In this document: positions 1 to 11,440 of the stretch, piece by piece
How positions within the stretch are numbered: the first letter of the stretch is position 1
Layout of the letters: each line of letters opens with the position of its first letter
NCBI GenBank assembly: GCA_014621425.1
Contig: JAANBB010000120.1
Coordinates: forward strand, 1-64,000
Reading direction: 5' to 3'
From: Cylindrodendrum hubeiense
Lineage: Eukaryota > Ascomycota > Sordariomycetes > Hypocreales > Nectriaceae
DNA length: 64,000 nt
Notes under the pieces: generated by a model
Database searches by the model: none
Seen by the model: only the letters and a program-made list of their open reading frames with translations
Told to the model about the DNA's origin: nothing
Made by a program: the position numbers and the translations under genes

Positions 1-1501
1 TAATAATATGACAGTTAGAGTCTGAGTCCTATAACTAGTAATCTTTACTATACTCACAATTAGTGTAATAGGTATTCTAAGTTATAAAGGATATTAAAAT
101 ATCAGGAAAGAGGGAAAATTCGGGTATATTAGAGATCAGGGCTATAGAAGGTATAGTGATATTAGTAGGTGCCATGATATTAGTTACTATGATCAAGAAC
201 TTAGCTATAAAGTCAGTCTTGGCTATAGGTACAGTCCTAATAGTAGGAGATAGCTCCCCCTATTTCTCACGGTCATAAAGCTTAGCTATACCAAGGGCAT
301 ACTTAATAGACTAGGTAATAAGTTAAGAAGTCCCTGCTAAGATACTTATTAAGGACTGGTTTAGTAGGAAAGAGATATAATGAGGAGTGGTGCTTTTAAT
401 AGAGCTCTAAGGCTAAATATAAATAATATAAAAAGAAAGGGCCATAATAGGAAAACTTGAAATCTAGTAATTAACAGTACTATGAGGATTATTATTACCT
501 TAGGGCTATAATGGGCATTTCTCAGGATAAATAGTATAGCAGTTAGGGTATATATGATCCCATTTATCACAGCCATAACACTTCTTATTGAAGTTAGGGT
601 TCTGCTTTAGCTTATCAGCGAGCTACTTAGACGAGAGGTGGCTACCTAGAGGGTTAAGAGAGTCTTGAGAGGATGACCTCCCAGAGTCAGTCTTAATATT
701 ATTATTACTTTGAGGCTTAGATAAGTGATATTGAGAAGAATGGTTATTCTTGTTATTATTAGAAGTAGTATAAGGGTTGAGATAACCCTTATTATGATAC
801 CGGTCAGAGGAAACAGTATTATTATAGTAGTTCTAGAAGGTATCCTTAATGTTGAAGTAGTAAGGAATACTACTAGAAAAGCGAAGAAACTCATGATAGG
901 TATTAACCTAGTTAGAAAAGGTAAGGTAAAGTGAGTTATAGAAAAGATAGTAGATCTGGCCTTTATTGAGGTTACTACCCATAGATGTTAGCTATATAAG
1001 GAACTAAATGAATTTGGTAATATAAAGAAAGCTATTATAGATATTTTTATATTTTAAGGACTAAAGCTATAAGTAAATGCGGTCTTCCTAGAGGGAATCA
1101 CGGTTATAGTAGTATACTTGAAGGGTAAAAAAGACCTAAGATCTAAGAGTGATACCTTCAATAATTATTTTAGCTTCTCTCTTAATAGAGTCTTAGATAT
1201 AATTCAGAAGTTAGCCTTCTCTAAGGGATAAGAGCGGGATTATTATATTATAGCTAATAGCAGAGAGAGTGATTATAATAGAGACACTCCAAGCTAGCCA
1301 GCCCTTAGTGTTTCTAAGGTAGATAGAATCGGGAAGGATAGGTAAAAAGCGGGTAAAGTATATCACCTCACAATACTACTTTTCACTAATACCCATTTTA
1401 AGATAGTAATCACATATAATCTTAAAGGTCTCGGGTAAGTATATAAAGCTATATTCAGTAGGAATAACTAGAAGAGGTGGAGAGAGTGAGCGAGAAGCCA
1501 T
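1..1501 (-). pseudogene. Degenerate Ty1/Copia gag (RIP-like decay), truncated by window edge
   Basis: This very AT/TA-rich stretch, read on the minus strand from an ATG at 1501, gives a recognisable but stop-interrupted gag polyprotein (start MASRSLSPPLL). In the same frame, 307 codons later at 539-580, is a perfect CCHC zinc knuckle, CYGCDKWDHIYPNC (C-X2-C-X4-H-X4-C), which in Copia gag binds RNA. In-frame stops occur, for example shortly upstream of the knuckle, but the frame is kept from start to knuckle, so decay is by point mutation rather than indels. Excess TA dinucleotides fit RIP (C to T at CpA). The short open frames at 361-934 lie in other frames of this relic and are not genes. 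The pol part would lie left of position 1. Confidence 0.72.
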
Positions 1502-1869
1502 CACAGCGACAGATTATCCCTTAGACCAAGACTCAAAGCGTGGAAGCAGGAGACCACCTTACTAAGGGGTCAATAAGAGATTAAAGGATCTGGAGCAAGG
1601 GCAAAGGTAATACCTAAAGCCGCTCATGGACAAAAGCTAATATCAAGGGTAATCGAAGACGAAGAGAATAAGGCTATAGAAGCCGGGCTACTCACAGAGC
1701 AAAGCTATTGTCATAAAAGGCACGTAAAGACGTGTATGAGGGCTTCAAAGCCAGCTCACGGTGGTGACGAAAGTCAGAACGTAAAGGTGAGCGTGTAGGA
1801 ATCGCGCTTTGAAGCAGCGAAAAGAGAGAAAATACCAACTAGGGCGCAAAATGAGGTTCGTCGGGGCAA

Positions 1870-1888
1870 GGCCCGGGCTCATAACCAG
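1870..1888 (-). other. Putative retroelement primer binding site
   Basis: Directly inside the LTR, the minus strand reads CTGGTTATGAGCCCGGGCC. The segment TGGTTATGAGCCC resembles the TGGTTATCAGAGC-type primer binding site of Copia elements. Its position next to the LTR's TTCA end and upstream of gag is what a 5' PBS requires. The match is by eye only. Confidence 0.45.
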
Positions 1889-2090
1889 TGAAATGAACAG
1901 CCTAAAAGGGCTAGGAAATGATAGTCAAAGGACCGTTGCTATGAAGCTTGAATTGATGTGTTGAATTGGCTTGCCTCGCAAGGAAGCCGAGCTTCCTTGG
2001 AGGCCTAAATTTACAGTGTTTATTGTACAGTGTGTGGGCAGCGGCACTGTGCCGCTGACCACGTGACCCCAAAATGGTCATCATCCTTCA
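1889..2090 (-). repeat. Putative 5' LTR of the Copia element
   Basis: A stretch of about 202 bp bounded by TGAA...TTCA (or TG...CA ending at 2092) lies immediately outside the putative PBS of the gag relic. On the minus strand it contains an AATAAA-like segment and two inverted repeats: CAAGGAAG/CTTCCTTG near 1979-2000 and AGCGGCAC/GTGCCGCT near 2039-2056. Base composition is balanced, unlike the AT-rich gag. The partner LTR is outside the window, so the boundaries and the target-site duplication cannot be verified. Confidence 0.45.
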
Positions 2091-2092
2091 CA

Positions 2093-2951
2093 GTTGTGAA
2101 ATAGGTGGGCCTTGCATTACTGACCTTTCTGACCGCCTGGCCAGATGCTGGGCCGTGCCGATTTTGTTCGGCTGATGCTGACTTCTTTGCTTTTAGGCGT
2201 ATAATGACTAAAGTTAGACGGTAAACAACTATAAATAGATAGTTCGGATACTTTAGATTACTTTGGAGTTCCCCGTAAGTTTTGGGTGGATTTGGTAGGG
2301 ATCACGGGGATGGAATTGATCTCGGCGTTCAAACAGTCAACTGTTCTTCGCCGTCTTCCCACTGTTAGCGCATCTCATGTGCACTGTCACCAGAGGGCGG
2401 GCTCCAGCGCAAGTAGGTGGAGATTGCAGACAATGCAGCCTGGAAAGCCACATGGACAGGAGACGAATGAAACACGAAGAAGCAGCACACGGATACATAG
2501 ATCAACCGTCCCTGCGTTCTGCAAGTACGAACGGGCGCCGAGGAGCCGAGAAGCCGACCACCCATCGTACTGAACGATCCACTTCTATTCAGGTACGAGG
2601 TCAGGCCGAGTCATAGCGCTGTGGTACGAATGGACTAGGGCTAAAGCGTCCTAGTGCAGTTGCTACCACATGTAGGCGAGGGCCTTTTGTGGAGATAGTG
2701 ATATCATATTCAACGTTACCTGTTGTGCTTTTGTCAAATGCTCGTATCACTGTGTGGACGAAAGGGGGCATGATGTCAACAATTTCGGTTCGTCGCTGAG
2801 GCTTTTAGTATAAGACCCAGCGACAACCAGCAAGGAAACAGAAGTAAAAAGGACTCACCCAACACAACTCTCAACTCCTGATCAGTCAATCAATCCCTTT
2901 TCCACAACCCGATCCTCTCCATACACCAACGTCGATTCCACGATAACGAAG
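2093..2951. other. Intergenic; promoter and 5' UTR of the cell-wall gene
   Basis: No supportable gene. The last ~70 bases before the 2952 start are pyrimidine/CA-rich with few ATGs, typical of a highly expressed fungal 5' UTR. Short open frames at 2286-2616 overlap one another on both strands and show no family features. Confidence 0.5.
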
Positions 2952-4097
2952 ATGGGTCTTAGCTCTCGAGTTGCCATTGTTGGCTCCCTGCTGGCCGCCA
3001 GGTTCGCCGAGGCCTCGCCCTACTCCGGCATTGCCTCCAACACCACCGCCGGACATGTCGTCTACACCACCGAAGTCGTCACTGCTTTGACCACTTACTG
3101 CCCCGCCGCAACAACCCTCACCTACAACGATAAGACCTACACCATCTCCACGGCCACAACCTTGACCATCACCGACTGCCCTTGCACCATCAGCAAGCCT
3201 GTCACCCCGACCACGTCTTCAACTCCCAAGGATGAGTGCGCCGAGGAGTGCTACGACGCTTACAACAAGTGCCGCGGCCAGGCCAATGCGAACAGGGCTA
3301 CCTGTGCTTCCGAGTATGCTTCTTGCCTTGGCTACAGCCCCTTTGGCGATGATGGATCTTTGATCACTCCTACCGCATGCTCAAAGACGGCTGGTGCCAC
3401 CACGACCCCTGCTGGGCCTGTTTACACCACCGAGGTTGTCACTGCATTCACCACATACTGCCCCGAGGCCACGACTCTGTCGTATGGAAACAAGACCTAC
3501 ACTATCACTGAGCCGACTACCTTCACCATCACGGATTGCCCATGCACTATCAGCAAGCCCGTTAGCACCCCCGCCAGCAAGCCCGTGACCAAGCCTGTGT
3601 ACACCACCGAGGTTGTCACTGCCATCACCACCTACTGCCCTGAGCCTACGACTCTTACATACAACAACATGACCTACACCATCACCGAGCCCACCACCTT
3701 CACTGTCACGAACTGCCCCTGCACCGTCACCAAGCCTTTGGTTCCCACCAGCGCTGTCCCGACGACCCCTGCTTCCGAGTGCCCTGAGATGTGCTCCAAT
3801 GCATATAACAAGTGCCGTGGCCAATCTGGCGCCAACATGTCCACTTGTGCTGCCGAGTACGCTTCGTGCCTTGGCTACAGCCCCTTCAAGGACGGCTCTC
3901 TGATCACCCCTACTGCCTGCTCCACTGGCGCTTCTGCTAGTGTTACTGCTCCCGGATCTGCTACTGCTCCCGGAGCTGGTACTGGCACTGGTTCCGGCTC
4001 CTCCCCTACCACCCCTGCCGCTATTCCCGCTGGCGCTGCCGGAGTCGTCGCCCCTGGAGGCCTTCTTCTCGCACTTGGTGCGCTTATCATGGTTTAA
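2952..4097 (+). CDS. GPI-anchored repeat cell-wall protein (SED1/adhesin-like)
   Basis: 381 aa, single exon. An N-terminal signal peptide (about residues 1-21, ending RFAEA) and a C-terminal Ser/Thr/Gly/Ala-rich tract followed by a hydrophobic tail (about 360-381) indicate secretion and GPI attachment to the wall. The middle has three copies of a roughly 47-residue unit (37-83, 157-203, 216-262) with the cores YTTEVVTA and TYCP plus DCPC or NCPC. They are interleaved with two cysteine-rich modules (about 95-143 and 277-323) containing AYNKCRGQ and CLGYSPF. The alternation is unit, Cys module, unit, unit, Cys module. Such Thr-rich beta repeats occur in SED1/MAD-type wall proteins and stalks of fungal adhesins. 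The ATG chosen heads a clear signal peptide. Structural wall role and adhesion are inferred. Confidence 0.85.
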   Translation: MGLSSRVAIVGSLLAARFAEASPYSGIASNTTAGHVVYTTEVVTALTTYCPAATTLTYNDKTYTISTATTLTITDCPCTISKPVTPTTSSTPKDECAEECYDAYNKCRGQANANRATCASEYASCLGYSPFGDDGSLITPTACSKTAGATTTPAGPVYTTEVVTAFTTYCPEATTLSYGNKTYTITEPTTFTITDCPCTISKPVSTPASKPVTKPVYTTEVVTAITTYCPEPTTLTYNNMTYTITEPTTFTVTNCPCTVTKPLVPTSAVPTTPASECPEMCSNAYNKCRGQSGANMSTCAAEYASCLGYSPFKDGSLITPTACSTGASASVTAPGSATAPGAGTGTGSGSSPTTPAAIPAGAAGVVAPGGLLLALGALIMV

Positions 4098-4646
4098 ATG
4101 GTGGTCGACAATTCGATCCCATAAGATCTAGCTCGAAACCCATAGAATCCTCACTGGAAGCCGAATCTGGATCGAAGATGATCAGCAAAGATGCTCGGCG
4201 GGTTTTCAGTATATAATTCATTCTTGTATCTATCACAGATAGAAATCCATCTAGCATATTCATGTCTACGATGGCGGTGTATAGAATTTAACTTATTATT
4301 GTAATAATCGCAGTTGTTGCACCATTTTCTCCCGTAACAGATCAGTAAAGCTTCGTAGGACTTGAAAAGCTCTATTTATGAACGAGACTCTTGAATATAA
4401 GCTTCCCAAAGTTCCTGCACACACCACAGGTTAGCCTTCAGTTGATCCTTGACAACATATCCTATCAACTCACCCAATCAACAAGATCTGGACTGTTTAA
4501 CATGCCCCCAATGTCTTCGAGCCTGGGAGCAACCCCTGGATGCGGGGCCTGCGCCTCTTGTCCTTCCACCTGCATCATATGTATATTAGAAGAAGGAGAG
4601 ATATGAGCATCTGGTGATGGAAGTCCAGTTAGCTACATGGCATCAT
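4098..4646. other. Convergent 3' intergenic region
   Basis: Lies between the convergent 3' ends of the cell-wall gene and the Zn2Cys6 regulator. It holds AT-rich 3' UTR-like sequence; the 71-aa open frame at 4391-4606 has no recognisable features. Nothing else seen. Confidence 0.5.
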
Positions 4647-6874
4647 CTAACCACATGGGCTCAACCTACTCTCATCAGTGCACATACTTTGGTCCTCTTC
4701 GCGACCCGTATTTGACGATGTAGTAAATACATCTTGACTGCCCTTCGCTTCTGGAGAAATTGCGACCCTGTCAAGCAGGAAGGAGAGCACTCGGAATGCT
4801 TGCAGTGCTTCGAGAGAACCTGATTTGAACTCGCTCCAGAAGCGATGCGAACTCCGGACCGCGTCACTGAGTTGTTCTTTGCTGTACTTTGAAATGCTTT
4901 GTTCGCCCATTCGCAGAGAGCTGGGGCTCCATTCCCGTGCGCAGGAGCTGAGTTCAAGGCAGATGATCATGGAGGCGAGAATGAAGTCGTGCTGCTCAAG
5001 TGAGGTGATGAACCACTTTTCCCTAAACAGAATTCCTCCGGTTTGAACCTCCTTGAAGATGGTCTCTTGGTGCCCGAGGAGCATCATCGCTGCATCGAGA
5101 CAAGACAGCTTGGAATACTCAAACTCGGGATTCTGATACGACTTGGTCATGTGATGGCGGTGCAAGATACATCGGGATTTGTGATACAGTATCTCCAGGT
5201 GGTATTGCTTGATCAATAGATCAGAAGGCAGCATGATGCGATCTTCGAGGTTGGCGATGCGAAGACAAGGAGGGATGGACGTATACGCCTGGTTCAGGCG
5301 CCGGTCTAACGCCATGACTTCCTCATATCCCTCAGGTCTGACCAGACATACTTGTTGGAAAATAGCACAGAAAGCTGCCAGTAAACGTGCTTTGGTTATT
5401 ACGTATAGTACAGGCGTCAACTCCGTCTCGGGCCGGGAAGGAGGGAGAGCGACGGAAGTCTCATTGAAATCTTCGTTGTGCAGATTGCGCGGCAATTCCG
5501 TGTCACACTGACGAGAGTATATCATTGAAGGTAGCCCAAGCTGACACGACGTTAGCGTGTCGAGTTGGAGGACCATTGCCCATACACGTCGCCGCATCTC
5601 GGCGTCGAATGGCGAGACCTGCTTGTAGTTCTTGGGGTCCCGGTGGTACCCCATGCGCATTGCTAGCCGCGTCGCAACACTGGCAAGCACCCATACCCCC
5701 AGATTTGCATCAGGCTGTCGAACAAATTCGCATTGGATGTTGAGGAGCAGCGCCTCGAGCGTGTACGTGGTGGGCTGAGTCGCGTACTTGGAGCGGATCA
5801 GACATTCGGCGGCGCGTCTTCTAAATGTGTCCATCACGAGCCGAGGGTCGCCAAATGATTCTGGTAGCTGATCTTGTGATCGAACATATAGAAATGTACC
5901 CATGGACATGATTCCGAAGAGCATGGCGATCCAGGGCTGTGTGATGTTGGATTGGTCAAGCCAGAATCGTTTATACTGTGCAGGCCTTAGTAAAAACAAA
6001 GTTGGTAGATGGAAACAAAGTACCTCTTTTTGAAATGATTGTGAGTGAATCGCCACTAGAACATTGTTAAATAGATGAGATCATATATGGCTGCGTGAAA
6101 GCGAGTCATACCAACAGAGGGCTCCTTTGAGTTAAAGTATCGGGACACCAGCCTGTCAACTATTGCCCTGGTAGGAATGTCGGAGAGGATGGTGTCTATG
6201 CTAGATTCGCATGTTCCCTCTAGAATTATGGGGCCGTCATGGTGCATATGCTCTGTCATCTCTGGGAGGTCTGGAAGTGCTGAATTCTCCAGTTCCACAT
6301 ATTCACGAACCTTGGTGATCTATGAAAAGAGCAAAGCGCTCATTAGTCTGCCCCCAAGCTGTTGCAAATTGTGAATATTTACATACCTCATTCTGGATTG
6401 CTTTCCAGTGATCAGAAGAGACGAATGTCATTTGGTTGTTGCTCTCCATGATCATACCGGGCCTGACATCGCTCGAGGCGAAATCAGAACCACTCGGTTG
6501 ACCGCTGGGGCTAGAGCGCAAAGCAGGGCCGCCAGGTATGGTTAAGTCGCTAACATCTTGGCTACTGGTCGCGTACTGTGATTCGTTGCTGCTTGAGCGT
6601 TGGGATACGAGCGTGCCGATGAGCTGTTCGAGGTGACGCAGGCGACCCTCAAGCGATTGCTGGCTTGCGCCGTGCTTCTGCGCAAGCACCCGACTGCGCG
6701 GAACCAAGGTGTACTTGCATTCAACATTTCTCGCAACGCAGTTGTTGCATGGCTCAGTGCGATCGCATCTCAACCTGCCAACCGTCAACACTCCGATTTC
6801 ATATCAGTCAGGCACACCGCCTACTTTCTCTGCCGGCATGAAGCACACGACACTATTCCGCGAATTCCTTGCAT
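4647..6874 (-). CDS. Zn2Cys6 transcription factor with fungal-TF domain
   Basis: Five exons: 6825-6874, 6387-6774, 6112-6319, 6024-6055, 4647-5975; 668 aa. The 50-nt first exon carries the start of the binuclear zinc cluster. Joined to exon 2 it gives Cys10, 13, 20, 26, 29 and 36 (C-X2-C-X6-C-X5-C-X2-C-X6-C) with the basic stretch RQRKLR. The C-terminal half is a fungal_trans middle-homology region: exons 4 and 5 join as HSQSFQKEYKRFW, the usual F-x-K-E-Y-x2-F-W start, followed by a WIAMLFGIMSMG helix. The 48-bp intron 5976-6023 is stop-free and a multiple of three, so unspliced reading would insert 16 residues; the conserved HSQSFQKEYKRFW join supports splicing. DNA-binding nuclear regulator, target unknown. 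Starting at the first exon is required for the first two cysteines. Confidence 0.85.
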
Positions 6875-7498
6875 ACCGGTGTCGTGAGTAGACGGAAGCA
6901 ACCACGCTGAATTCGTTGGTATGGAGAATAGTGTCTTAGCTGAGAAGACACACAAGTGTTGATGTGAACCTTTGGGTTATGTCAGACACGCACGTGACTT
7001 TGAGAAATCCCGTTGATAGCTGGATGCATGTATTCGTATACAGCGGCCTTGGCAAGACCTTCCCTTCTAGTCTGACATCTTGATTCGTTCCAGCTGCTTA
7101 CTATCGACGTCATGGGCATCTTACTGTGTCAAGTAGCTTGACAAGGTGCGGTATGCGTGACTAAAACGGAGTAGTGGAGAACGGTGCTCCGCGGAGGAGT
7201 CCGCGGATTCGGAGATTGGCGGGGGTTGGGAGCTCCGCCTCAACACTTGCGTATGCCATCTCATCACGCTTGGGTAGCCGACGTCAAGGAAGGGTCATGT
7301 AAGCGATGAATCGTTGAGTTGCGTACACGAAGAAGAATATTGTGAGCAGAGGGCATATGAGCACTAGCGATATGTGCGTTATTAATCTATGCGACAGTAA
7401 CAATATTGGGGAAATACGAGTGCAATTGAACTTATCGCGTCAAATAGCGAACGCCTCACAGACATGAAGCTCGGGTTCACCTCAATTTGGACCCTGAC
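6875..7498. other. Intergenic, promoter side of the 6874 regulator
   Basis: No coding potential seen. Contains GC-rich dyads such as GCGGAGGAGTCCGC near 7192-7206, possibly regulatory. It also includes the 3' flank of the minus-strand SDR ending at 7499. Confidence 0.4.
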
Positions 7499-8704
7499 TT
7501 AGCTCAGTCGAGTGAGTTGCTCCTCACTCCACTCCCACAATCGTCTATTTGTCTCCGCATCATTGAGCCAGTTATCCGCCCGCGATGCCAGCTTGCCAAC
7601 GGGGAGAAAGAACTTGCCCTGTCCCCTACCCGGGGCGAGGGGACTGGTGGCCGAGAAGAGCGAGTTGTAAGCCCCTTCCAGGGGAGTGCTGTGAGGAGCA
7701 ACCTTCATTGCAGCTCGGACTACTGTCCCAACCACAGTTGTGTCGTGGCTTTGGAGATTAGAGCGCACAATGCCTGGGTGCAGTGAGTATGCAGTCACTC
7801 CTACAGCATGTTAGTGATCAGGAACTTGCATGTGGACAACATATATTCACCAAGAGAGCTGAAACGATCATTGGCCTCCTTCGCGTCACGAATACTAGCT
7901 TGTTTGGAATGTCCGTATCGTTGCCTAACAAAACAGTATCGTAAGCCAAAGTCATCGCTTCCACGCTTTCCGAATATTGGCTTACCATAACTCCATTATT
8001 CCTTTTGTAGATGTCATGTTAACATCATCAAAGTGGATTACTTTTGGGCCAAAGAAGGCGGCGTCACTAGCCACATTGACGACGCGCACCCTGTCCTTGG
8101 TTCCAACAGTGGAAGCCGTGGATAACAGCAGCGGCATGAGGCTAGAGGTTAGGACATGGGGTGCCACGTAGTTGACTTGCCATTGAGACTCGAACCCATC
8201 GACTGTGAGTTGGTATGGGACAGTCATGACCTGTGCCGCAAAAGTGTCAGTCGTGTTTCTAGGCTGGATGTGATGTAATGCAAGCCGAATACAACTTACA
8301 CCGGCATTGTTGATCAAAATATCCAGGCGTGTCTCCTGTGTTTTGAAATGATCCACTGCAGCCTTGACACTTTTGAGATCCATGAGATCTAGTTGAAGGA
8401 AGCGAAGGTCCAGTAGCTGTCCGTCGGCGTCCTGTGACATCCGCTTGATTGCCTGATTTACACGATCTCGGGAGCGACTGGCGATGTAAACGCGGGCATT
8501 GTGTAGGGCGAGTTGATTTGCAGTCTCATAGCCGATGCCTGAGTTCCCTAAAGTGCATCGATATGCCATCAGCGCCTTATTACTACGTATCGTAGAATTC
8601 TGTTGAGTGAGATTTGAGGGGGAATTACCTCCAGTGACGATTACGACATACCCCGTCAAGTCAGGGACGTCTTTCTCTGTAAATTTGGGATCCTGGCAGT
8701 TCAT
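7499..8704 (-). CDS. Short-chain dehydrogenase (retinol-dehydrogenase-like SDR)
   Basis: Five exons: 8629-8704, 8300-8547, 7986-8230, 7851-7924, 7499-7800; 314 aa. Splicing restores all SDR hallmarks that the genomic frame breaks: cofactor loop TGGNSGIG (exons 1/2), NNAGV (exons 2/3, joining NNAG to VMTVPY), and the catalytic Y-x3-K as YGHSK at the start of exon 4, followed by SLGVTAYSLHPGIV across exons 4/5. The layout resembles RDH/WWOX-type classical-extended fungal SDRs that reduce or oxidise ketones and alcohols with NAD(P)(H). The substrate cannot be inferred. It stands alone, divergent from OLA1 by about 1 kb. Confidence 0.82.
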
Positions 8705-9719
8705 GGTGGCGTTCTTGGTGTCGCTGTAAGGGAGGTGATGTGTTTGATGTAGAGTAAAGGAGTAAAGATACAGTCAAGCTTGCTGCTGTTGTTGGTGAGT
8801 CGGGGAAGAAAAGGGCGTTTGATGCTGTCCGTGTAGACTATTAAATACATTCCCTCTGAGCACACAAAGCACCGTCGTTGGGTAGAGTTACTCTTGATAT
8901 CCATGCAGTGGCGTATTTGATCCGCGGAGCGTCCTCGGAATCGGTGATGATTTTCGCTGACGCTCGTATTAGCCTCGAAACCGGAGCCTGTGAATGGATG
9001 GATGTTTCCGGTTATACTGGATGGGCATCTTATGTCCGACCCGGAATTAGTAGCCCGTCCCTGCACCACCTAGGTTCCTCCGCGGACATGTCCGAGTGAT
9101 ACCAATACAATAACGCAAGCGGAGGCTGCGTCATGTCATCGTTGGCCGGAATTGGATATTTACTCTGGACTTTGATCTGACAAAAGCTATTCAATCGTCA
9201 AAAGGCGTGACTGTGGTAGTTTCTAGGCTAAATTAGATGGCTTTGCCACATCATCCGCTCATTGTTCTCTTATGTGCTGTTATTTATTCCAGCTTGTATT
9301 TCGCGTCACATCACCACTCCTTGTAGTCATAAAGCTCCCTGTATATCTCACTGCCCCGAGCACAGTTGAGATAATCATGCAGCTCACATCAACCGCAACC
9401 TCTTACAAGAAGGCGTCGAAACTCTTCGCCGAGCTCAACGGCACCCGACACTTAAAATAGTCCTTATCGCAGGCAAAGACCGTTAAAATGTCAATCTATA
9501 TTGGGAAATGCCCTTTTTAGCGGGGTTAGTCAGTGAGCGCGCGCGGGCACCCACCTATCAGTCGCTGGGTATCCCCTGTACCTCTGCTGTAGGCCCACTT
9601 AAGCACAGATTGTCAGGCCATTTGCTGAAAAGTCTGCCAAAGGATTCCTTCTTCTTTTACCCCTCAAAGATCAAGCTATCATACACAAATATTCGTCGTC
9701 TTCAGCCAGTAAAGTCACG
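8705..9719. other. Divergent intergenic region (SDR / OLA1 promoters)
   Basis: About 1 kb between divergently transcribed genes. No convincing ORF or RNA gene. The final ~70 bases before 9720 are pyrimidine-rich, consistent with the OLA1 5' UTR. The open frames at 8701-9099 overlap on both strands and lack family motifs. Confidence 0.45.
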
Positions 9720-11440
9720 ATGCCCCCCAAGAAGGTTGAAGCTGTCAAGGACAATGTCGTGGCGTTCGGCAGGGTTCGCAAGAACCTGAAGATGGGATGC
9801 GTTGGTCTGCCCAATGTGGGAAAGTCGAGTCTGTTCAATCTCTTGACCGAGCAGAGCGCCGCCGCTGAGAACTACCCGTTTTGTACCATTGAGCCCAATG
9901 AGGCGAGATGTGCTGTCCCCGACGCTCGATACGTAAGTTGAGACACTCTACAGCAAGGTTCTTCTACTTGTGCTCTTTGTACTTAAAATGGAAGTGAATG
10001 AATGGCTGAAGCAAGTAATACACGCAGGACTTTCTCTGTGACCTTTGGAAGCCTCCGTCCATGTACCCAGCGTATCTGCAGGTCACCGACATTGCCGGTC
10101 TGATCAAGGGTGCTTCCCAGGGAGAGGGACTTGGAAATGCTTTCCTGTCCCATATCCAGGCCGTTGACGGCATGTTCCACATTGTCAGGTACGGTATCCG
10201 TCGCGAAACTGCCGGCGATTTCACACTAACTCTGGCTTCATGACAGAGCATTTGACAATGATGAAGTTTTGCACGTCGATGACTCTATCGATCCTGTCCG
10301 CGACTTGAGTAAGTTTGTCTAAGTCTATCGCCTTAGATGACGGAATTAACCAGTGCATCTTCTAGACACCATCCAGAGCGAGCTTTGCAAGAAGGATCTC
10401 GGTTTGTTCTCCCCTTCCAATCGGGTTGAAACCAGCTAATCCCCGCTTAGATATTCTGCGCAAGACGATTATTGCTGAGGAGGCAATTGTCAAGAAGGCA
10501 GGTGGCAAGTACAAGATGCTGCCTCTCTTCACGGAGACAACGACAAAGATCCAAGCAGTGAGCCCAAAGTGCCCAGTCTTACCTGTCTAGCCATTTAAAC
10601 GTGCTAAAAATCGTCAAATAGATGTTGGAAAACGATCAGCCCGTCAGAGATGGAAGCTGGACACCAGCCGAGATTGCACTCATCAACGAGAAGATCCAGC
10701 TCATCACCACGAAGCCAACCATCTACCTTGTCAACTTGACCATGAAGGATTACCTCAGACAGAAGAGCAAGTACCTGCCCCTCATTGCTAAGTGGGTCAT
10801 CGAGCACGGAGGTGTTCCCCGAGACATTGTTCCCTTCTCCATTGAGTTCGAGGAGAAGGTTTACAGCATGAAGGATGATCCGGATGCGCAAGCTGAGTTC
10901 CTCAAGGAGGGCAAGGTCAAGTCAAAACTCGATAAGATCATCACTGAAGGATTCACCAAGCTTGGCTTGCAATACTACTTCACCGGTTCGTTGATAATCT
11001 GCCACCTGTGGATGAATTTCGCGCTGACTTGTACATAGCTGGTGAGAAGGAAATCAGATGCTGGACTATCCCCAGGGGCTGCCTGGCACCCCAAGCTGCC
11101 GGAGCCATCCACGGCGATTTTGAGAAGGGATTCATCAAGGCTGAAGTGGTCGCGTACCAAGATTTCCACGACCTTTGCGAAGGCGGCAAGTCCATGGGCC
11201 CAATCAAGGCTGCCGGAAAATACCGACAAGAAGGAAAGACATATGTAAGTGCTCGAATTCCTTCCGGTGGTACAGCGGCTAACTTGATATTTTCCCAGGT
11301 TGTCCAAGATGGAGACATTGTCCACTTCCAATTCAGTAAGTTGCAAATTGTCCCCGATATTGCCTTTCCCCGCTGTTTTACTCGTGTGCATCATGGCAAA
11401 AGCTAACTGTCTGTTCCTAGACGTCACAAACAAGAAATAG
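9720..11440 (+). CDS. OLA1: Obg-like ATPase 1 (OLA1/YchF family)
   Basis: Nine exons: 9720-9932, 10028-10188, 10247-10308, 10366-10401, 10451-10557, 10622-10985, 11039-11244, 11299-11335, 11421-11440; 401 aa, close to the usual ~395. Residues 29-37 form the P-loop [28 protein letters not shown] is the G3/switch region, NLTMKDY stands where NKxD/NMxE specificity residues lie, and the C-terminal TGS-like part ends [14 protein letters not shown]. The protein is a universally conserved cytosolic P-loop ATPase linked to ribosomes, translation and stress. The eight introns, some surrounding 36-37 nt exons, all have GT-AG ends and keep the frame. Housekeeping gene; the next gene on the same strand is also a ribosome-related factor. 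Confidence 0.95.

Noticed and set aside
646..934. Overlapping open frames on both strands in the AT-rich start of the window
   Set aside because: They lie in other frames of the decayed Copia gag and have leucine/isoleucine-rich compositions that AT-rich DNA produces by chance.
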